A stretch of 64,000 nucleotides of DNA from Mesostigma viride (lineage: Eukaryota; Streptophyta; Mesostigmatophyceae; Mesostigmatales; Mesostigmataceae): contig RPFO01000312.1 in the NCBI GenBank assembly GCA_009746045.1, positions 1,348,823 through 1,412,822 on the forward strand, written 5' to 3'. The position numbers were made by a program, and so were the translations under genes. Of the stretch, positions 61,001-64,000 are shown piece by piece; position 1 is the first letter of the stretch; every line of letters starts with the position of its first letter. The notes beneath the pieces are model-generated. The model did no database searches and was not told where the DNA came from. It worked only from the letters and a program-made list of their open reading frames with translations.

Positions 61001-63815
61001 TCCCGTGATTGCCGCCAATTGACGACAGGCTTGAACCATAATAGTAGCTTAGGCTAGAAGCAAATAAAAGCGGGCTCGGGCCAGATACTGTTGGATCTAA
61101 TACCTGGAACGTCACGGTCGCCAAATGGATCATACCAGTAACTGGAGGATCAACCAGTGAAATATGATCACAGGTTATGTCAACGTACGACGAGGATTTT
61201 GATATTGTCGTTGTAGAAAAACCGCCAGTCCACGCTTCTCCAACGACTACGCTGATAAGCAACGGATCATTGCTCAACTTGGTGTTTGAAAATCCAAGTC
61301 TTACATAAAACTTCCTTACCGACTGACGAGCTGGTAGAATCCCATATATTTTGGCAGTATATTGGTTCATTTGCACGCCGTATTGAACATCGGGACACTT
61401 AACAACCGTGCGGATGACACTCTCATTCGTGAGTGTTAGCTCCTTAAACCAAGTATCCGCCACACCCGGTACGGGTTTTGTGACGCTATATTTGCCAAAA
61501 ATGCTACAATTCCTCGACGAGGTGGACCTGTGACGCAGCTCCAACACGTCTCCGACGGCTGTGTACGATCCGGATGGGTTGTTGGTTTTTAGAGAGTCGA
61601 ACTCTATGTCTTGTAGGTCATCTTTGATTGGCCAGACATACGCGCCGTGGTACTCTCCGCTCAAGTGGAAGACTGGTCGGAGGGGCATCGGAATGTACGG
61701 GTCAAGAATGTCTGTAGGAGTGGTTGTAAATATACCGGACGAGTTTGAGATTTTAGTCATGTCACTAAGTTCTTGAGGAGTTGTTTTGGATATATAACGC
61801 TCCACCTTCCCATCCGATTTTCTTCGAAATGCCACCCAGTAGCTGTTTTGTTGTCTCCATGATGAGTTTAACGTGTATCGAACCTTCGACTTCAGATTGT
61901 CAAACAGGTCGAGTGCATAGTCACTATGGTGCAGATTGATACCCAGCATACCCCAATGCGTCGTAGCCGCATTTCTCCAATTCTGATGGGCATCTGTCGT
62001 GGCCGGGTGATATTTATTCGTCAAAGACATAGTATTTTCTGCAAACGAGACGAAAGCATCGTTGCTGCCCAAATATAGCCGAAAACACAATAGAAATGGG
62101 CCGTCGATGAGCTGCTCTGAAAAAACAACACATTTGCTTGGTGCCGGAGTGGCTGTTTTTACAAAAAAGAATTTTTCGGGAGACCCTTCAAAGTAGTATT
62201 TCGAAGCTTCTGCTTGCAGCGTGGTCACGGAGTGGCGCGAGAATGATTCTAGAGAATGGAGCGTCGTAGCGGGGCCGTCTATCTCCACGGTCTCTCCTGA
62301 CAGGTTTGGCGAGTCCTTTACGGTTACGATCCTGTATCTGAGTTCTACATCATCGCCTTCGGATGGATTTTGAAACGTCGTTGTCTTCAACGTCCCATCC
62401 AAGGCCCCTTGAGATACTCCGTTCGCCAACAGATGAAAACCGGTGAGAGGAGGCAACGACTTTCCCCACCCCACATCATGGTCTGCGTAGACGCCGTTGA
62501 TCGCGATTTTTACAGGATTTAGATATGAAATGTAGGAACTTGGTGTCCGGATGCCGGAGTGCAGTTGGCTCATTTTTGAAACGCATACCATCACCCCTCC
62601 TTTGTGGGTGGTGTAGGAGGTGAGGGTCGAGTCGTTGTAGACGTCTATCTCGTAGTTCATATACTTGTTACTATCTGCCGCGACTGGCGCGGTGATTACG
62701 GCGTCTTCCCCGCGCAGTCCCCCGTTTTGCGAGAGGGAGACTCCGCCGATGGTCGGAGTGGTCGGCGTGAGCTGGGTGGAATTCATGTACCACCTGATGG
62801 GGAGTTTGCGTTGGTATGCGAAGGGGGTCGTCATCTTTATGCCCTGTTTGAGGGTCGTTCCCTCTACGACCTCCCAATTAGCGGTGGTTGGATTGGTGCT
62901 CCAGTAGAGTGCGTTCACAGGGTCAATCGGACCCATTCGCCAGTCCGTCAGTGGCGAGTATGTACGCGTGATGGTGAAGGATCTCCCAGTTAGTGGAAGG
63001 CGGCGGTTGTCGTCGCGAATCGTGGCGAAAGACAACAACTCCACGCGGAGAGGGAGGCCGTTAAATCGAGATCCGCCGAGACCATAGAAAGAGTCGGAAA
63101 AGTATGGATATCCTACCTCTCCGTCCACAACGCTCTCCCCCGTGCGCGCCTGGGTCGTGTGGTAGTCGCGATAGGTAAACTTACAGATTCCACTCGCGTC
63201 GCCATTCGTAACGTTGTAGGGCAGCTGGACTCGCACATCCTGGTCATTGATGACGTTGAACGCGTTTTGGTGCGACACGGTCGTCCCGTCTTCGAGATGG
63301 AGGACGAAATCCCCGTTCAAGTTAGCTATCGACGTTTTGCCTACCCCGTGTTGGTCAAAAAGGTAGTCCAATTGCGCGCGGGTCAGGACTCTGCCACCAG
63401 GGTCTAGCAACGTATCAGGGCTAAAGTCGAAGACGTGGTACTGGGTTGCTCCCACTTTCGCCGTAAGGTAAGGTTCATTTAGAGTGAGATCGTCGACTAA
63501 AGTAGTCCCTGATTTAAAATAGGAATACCCATTCACGACGAGACTGTAAGCAAGTTCCGATGGGTCGCTTGCGGTCTCGTCGTCGTAATTGTCTCCGAGT
63601 CGCACATTTGTCGGCTGGCTCGGGTAGAAAATTTTGAATCCGTCGACAACGAGTGACTCATCGAATGGATGTGAAGTGCCAAGAAGTAACGTAACGCTAG
63701 CTTGAAGCCCATCTATGTCTGTTTCGATGTTAGAAACACGCTCCTCCATTTCAGGGTCGAGCGTTAACCCGGTGGCGAGATTGGTCGGTCTGCTCAATGT
63801 TGTTAGAACGACCAT
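60777..63815 (-). CDS. Large viral structural or fibre-like protein, copy 2 (1012-codon frame)
   Basis: Same start (63815) and sequence as the 919-aa copy at 55319-58078, with a Ile to Thr change at about residue 47 (LLLGTSHP). At the 3' end two extra bases remove the copy 1 stop, and the frame reads through ASSLSYYYGSSLSSIGGNHG into the first codons of the downstream ORF (MDVALYEDVRETRRISHTI), after which single-base deletions produce an unrelated tail to 60777. The last 80 or so residues are therefore probably not native. Confidence 0.65.
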   Translation of the reverse strand: MVVLTTLSRPTNLATGLTLDPEMEERVSNIETDIDGLQASVTLLLGTSHPFDESLVVDGFKIFYPSQPTNVRLGDNYDDETASDPSELAYSLVVNGYSYFKSGTTLVDDLTLNEPYLTAKVGATQYHVFDFSPDTLLDPGGRVLTRAQLDYLFDQHGVGKTSIANLNGDFVLHLEDGTTVSHQNAFNVINDQDVRVQLPYNVTNGDASGICKFTYRDYHTTQARTGESVVDGEVGYPYFSDSFYGLGGSRFNGLPLRVELLSFATIRDDNRRLPLTGRSFTITRTYSPLTDWRMGPIDPVNALYWSTNPTTANWEVVEGTTLKQGIKMTTPFAYQRKLPIRWYMNSTQLTPTTPTIGGVSLSQNGGLRGEDAVITAPVAADSNKYMNYEIDVYNDSTLTSYTTHKGGVMVCVSKMSQLHSGIRTPSSYISYLNPVKIAINGVYADHDVGWGKSLPPLTGFHLLANGVSQGALDGTLKTTTFQNPSEGDDVELRYRIVTVKDSPNLSGETVEIDGPATTLHSLESFSRHSVTTLQAEASKYYFEGSPEKFFFVKTATPAPSKCVVFSEQLIDGPFLLCFRLYLGSNDAFVSFAENTMSLTNKYHPATTDAHQNWRNAATTHWGMLGINLHHSDYALDLFDNLKSKVRYTLNSSWRQQNSYWVAFRRKSDGKVERYISKTTPQELSDMTKISNSSGIFTTTPTDILDPYIPMPLRPVFHLSGEYHGAYVWPIKDDLQDIEFDSLKTNNPSGSYTAVGDVLELRHRSTSSRNCSIFGKYSVTKPVPGVADTWFKELTLTNESVIRTVVKCPDVQYGVQMNQYTAKIYGILPARQSVRKFYVRLGFSNTKLSNDPLLISVVVGEAWTGGFSTTTISKSSSYVDITCDHISLVDPPVTGMIHLATVTFQVLDPTVSGPSPLLFASSLSYYYGSSLSSIGGNHGMDVALYEDVRETRRISHTIWKQILWSVEAAHIRLPASAILAWRPRGRDVFPRPGHTIGTNSSDRVDQYPCQVNI

Positions 63816-63839
63816 TTATTATCTACCTAGAATATAAAC

Positions 63840-64000
63840 ATGGCCTCTGAGGCTTCAGAGACCCCAACGAGCTACCAAGACGAAACCTTCGCCGAGACGC
63901 GGGAAGAGCAGGTTGACCTGGTCAAGACAATTCGAAAGGGACAACCGCTGAATGATGAACAGAAAAAAGCCCTTCGCGACAAAATGAGGGTTTACCAGCA
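63840..64000 (+). CDS. Coiled-coil/Pro-rich viral protein, copy 2, cut by window end
   Basis: Same start as 58103 (MASEASETPTSYQDETFAET). The window ends before the position of the frame change seen in copy 1, so the copies cannot be compared there. Confidence 0.65.
   Translation, partial: MASEASETPTSYQDETFAETREEQVDLVKTIRKGQPLNDEQKKALRDKMRVYQ

Larger units (their letters stand above)
47560..64000. mobile_element. Endogenous Polinton-like virus (PLV) block, incomplete; right end outside window
   Basis: Compact genes, short spacers and a set typical of PLVs: major and minor capsid proteins, packaging ATPase, zinc-finger basic protein and an adhesin. Base composition is near 50% GC, unlike the host genes. 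Most genes are on the minus strand; the ATPase and coiled-coil genes are on the plus strand. No polymerase, helicase, protease or integrase is seen before the window ends. The left edge is not defined; terminal repeats were not identified. Presence beside retrotransposon fragments and intron-rich host genes on one scaffold suggests integration, but a 162-N gap means the right part could be a mis-joined contig. Confidence 0.8.
59817..64000. repeat. Second copy of viral block 54084-58267, direct orientation
   Basis: Near-identical over about 4.18 kb (about ten differences seen), offset 5,737 bases, continuing to the window end. Differences include CTCTCGCGGGA at 59900, GAGAACGCT near 60580, two single-base losses near 60921 and 60943, and an extra two bases near 61071. 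Confidence 0.97.

Overview
The window reads as a nuclear scaffold of a green alga (chlorophyte-like). The host part is GC-rich, packed with minisatellites, and holds three intron-rich genes whose exons I could mostly join in phase: a PX-PH-type phospholipase D (minus strand, 6752 to beyond base 1), a plant-type FG nucleoporin resembling NUP1/NUP136 (plus, 8577-21828) and a PUS1/TruA-family tRNA pseudouridine synthase (plus, about 25810-42076). The plant-type nucleoporin, CCCTAAA telomere-like motifs and TGTAA polyadenylation-like signals support the green lineage. I cannot name the species.

Layout: 1-6752 phospholipase D with minisatellites in its introns; about 7318-8018 an inverted-repeat element; 8577-21828 the nucleoporin gene, with long 47-bp, 52-bp and 79-bp arrays in its introns; 21830-25800 repeat-rich spacer with a decayed non-LTR retrotransposon fragment; 25810-42076 the pseudouridine synthase gene, whose 7.4-kb fifth intron holds a 37-bp array, a 1.5-kb 17/20-bp array, a 3.5-kb 34-bp array (about 102 copies) and a 1.9-kb element bounded by TTAA; 42700-46840 fragments of a retrotransposon (ORF2 end on plus, ORF1 on minus); 46960-47560 a four-copy hairpin array between telomere-like motifs.

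From about 47.8 kb to the window end the sequence changes to compact, nearly intronless genes of a Polinton-like virus (PLV) or related endogenous algal dsDNA virus: a double-jelly-roll-type major capsid protein, a probable minor capsid protein, a C2H2 zinc-finger basic protein, an A32/FtsK-HerA-type packaging ATPase, a very large structural or fibre-like protein, an Ig-repeat/lectin-like adhesin and several small proteins. Replication genes and an integrase are not seen and could lie to the right. After a 162-base assembly gap (59655-59816) about 4.2 kb of the viral block (54084-58267) appears again in direct orientation with roughly ten differences. Several viral ORFs are frameshifted, and some lesions are present in one copy and absent from the other.

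The most unusual host feature is a recurring pattern: in several introns of the nucleoporin and pseudouridine synthase genes, the end of the upstream exon together with its GT splice donor is repeated in degenerate tandem copies through the start of the intron. Together with the viral block this is what I would examine first.
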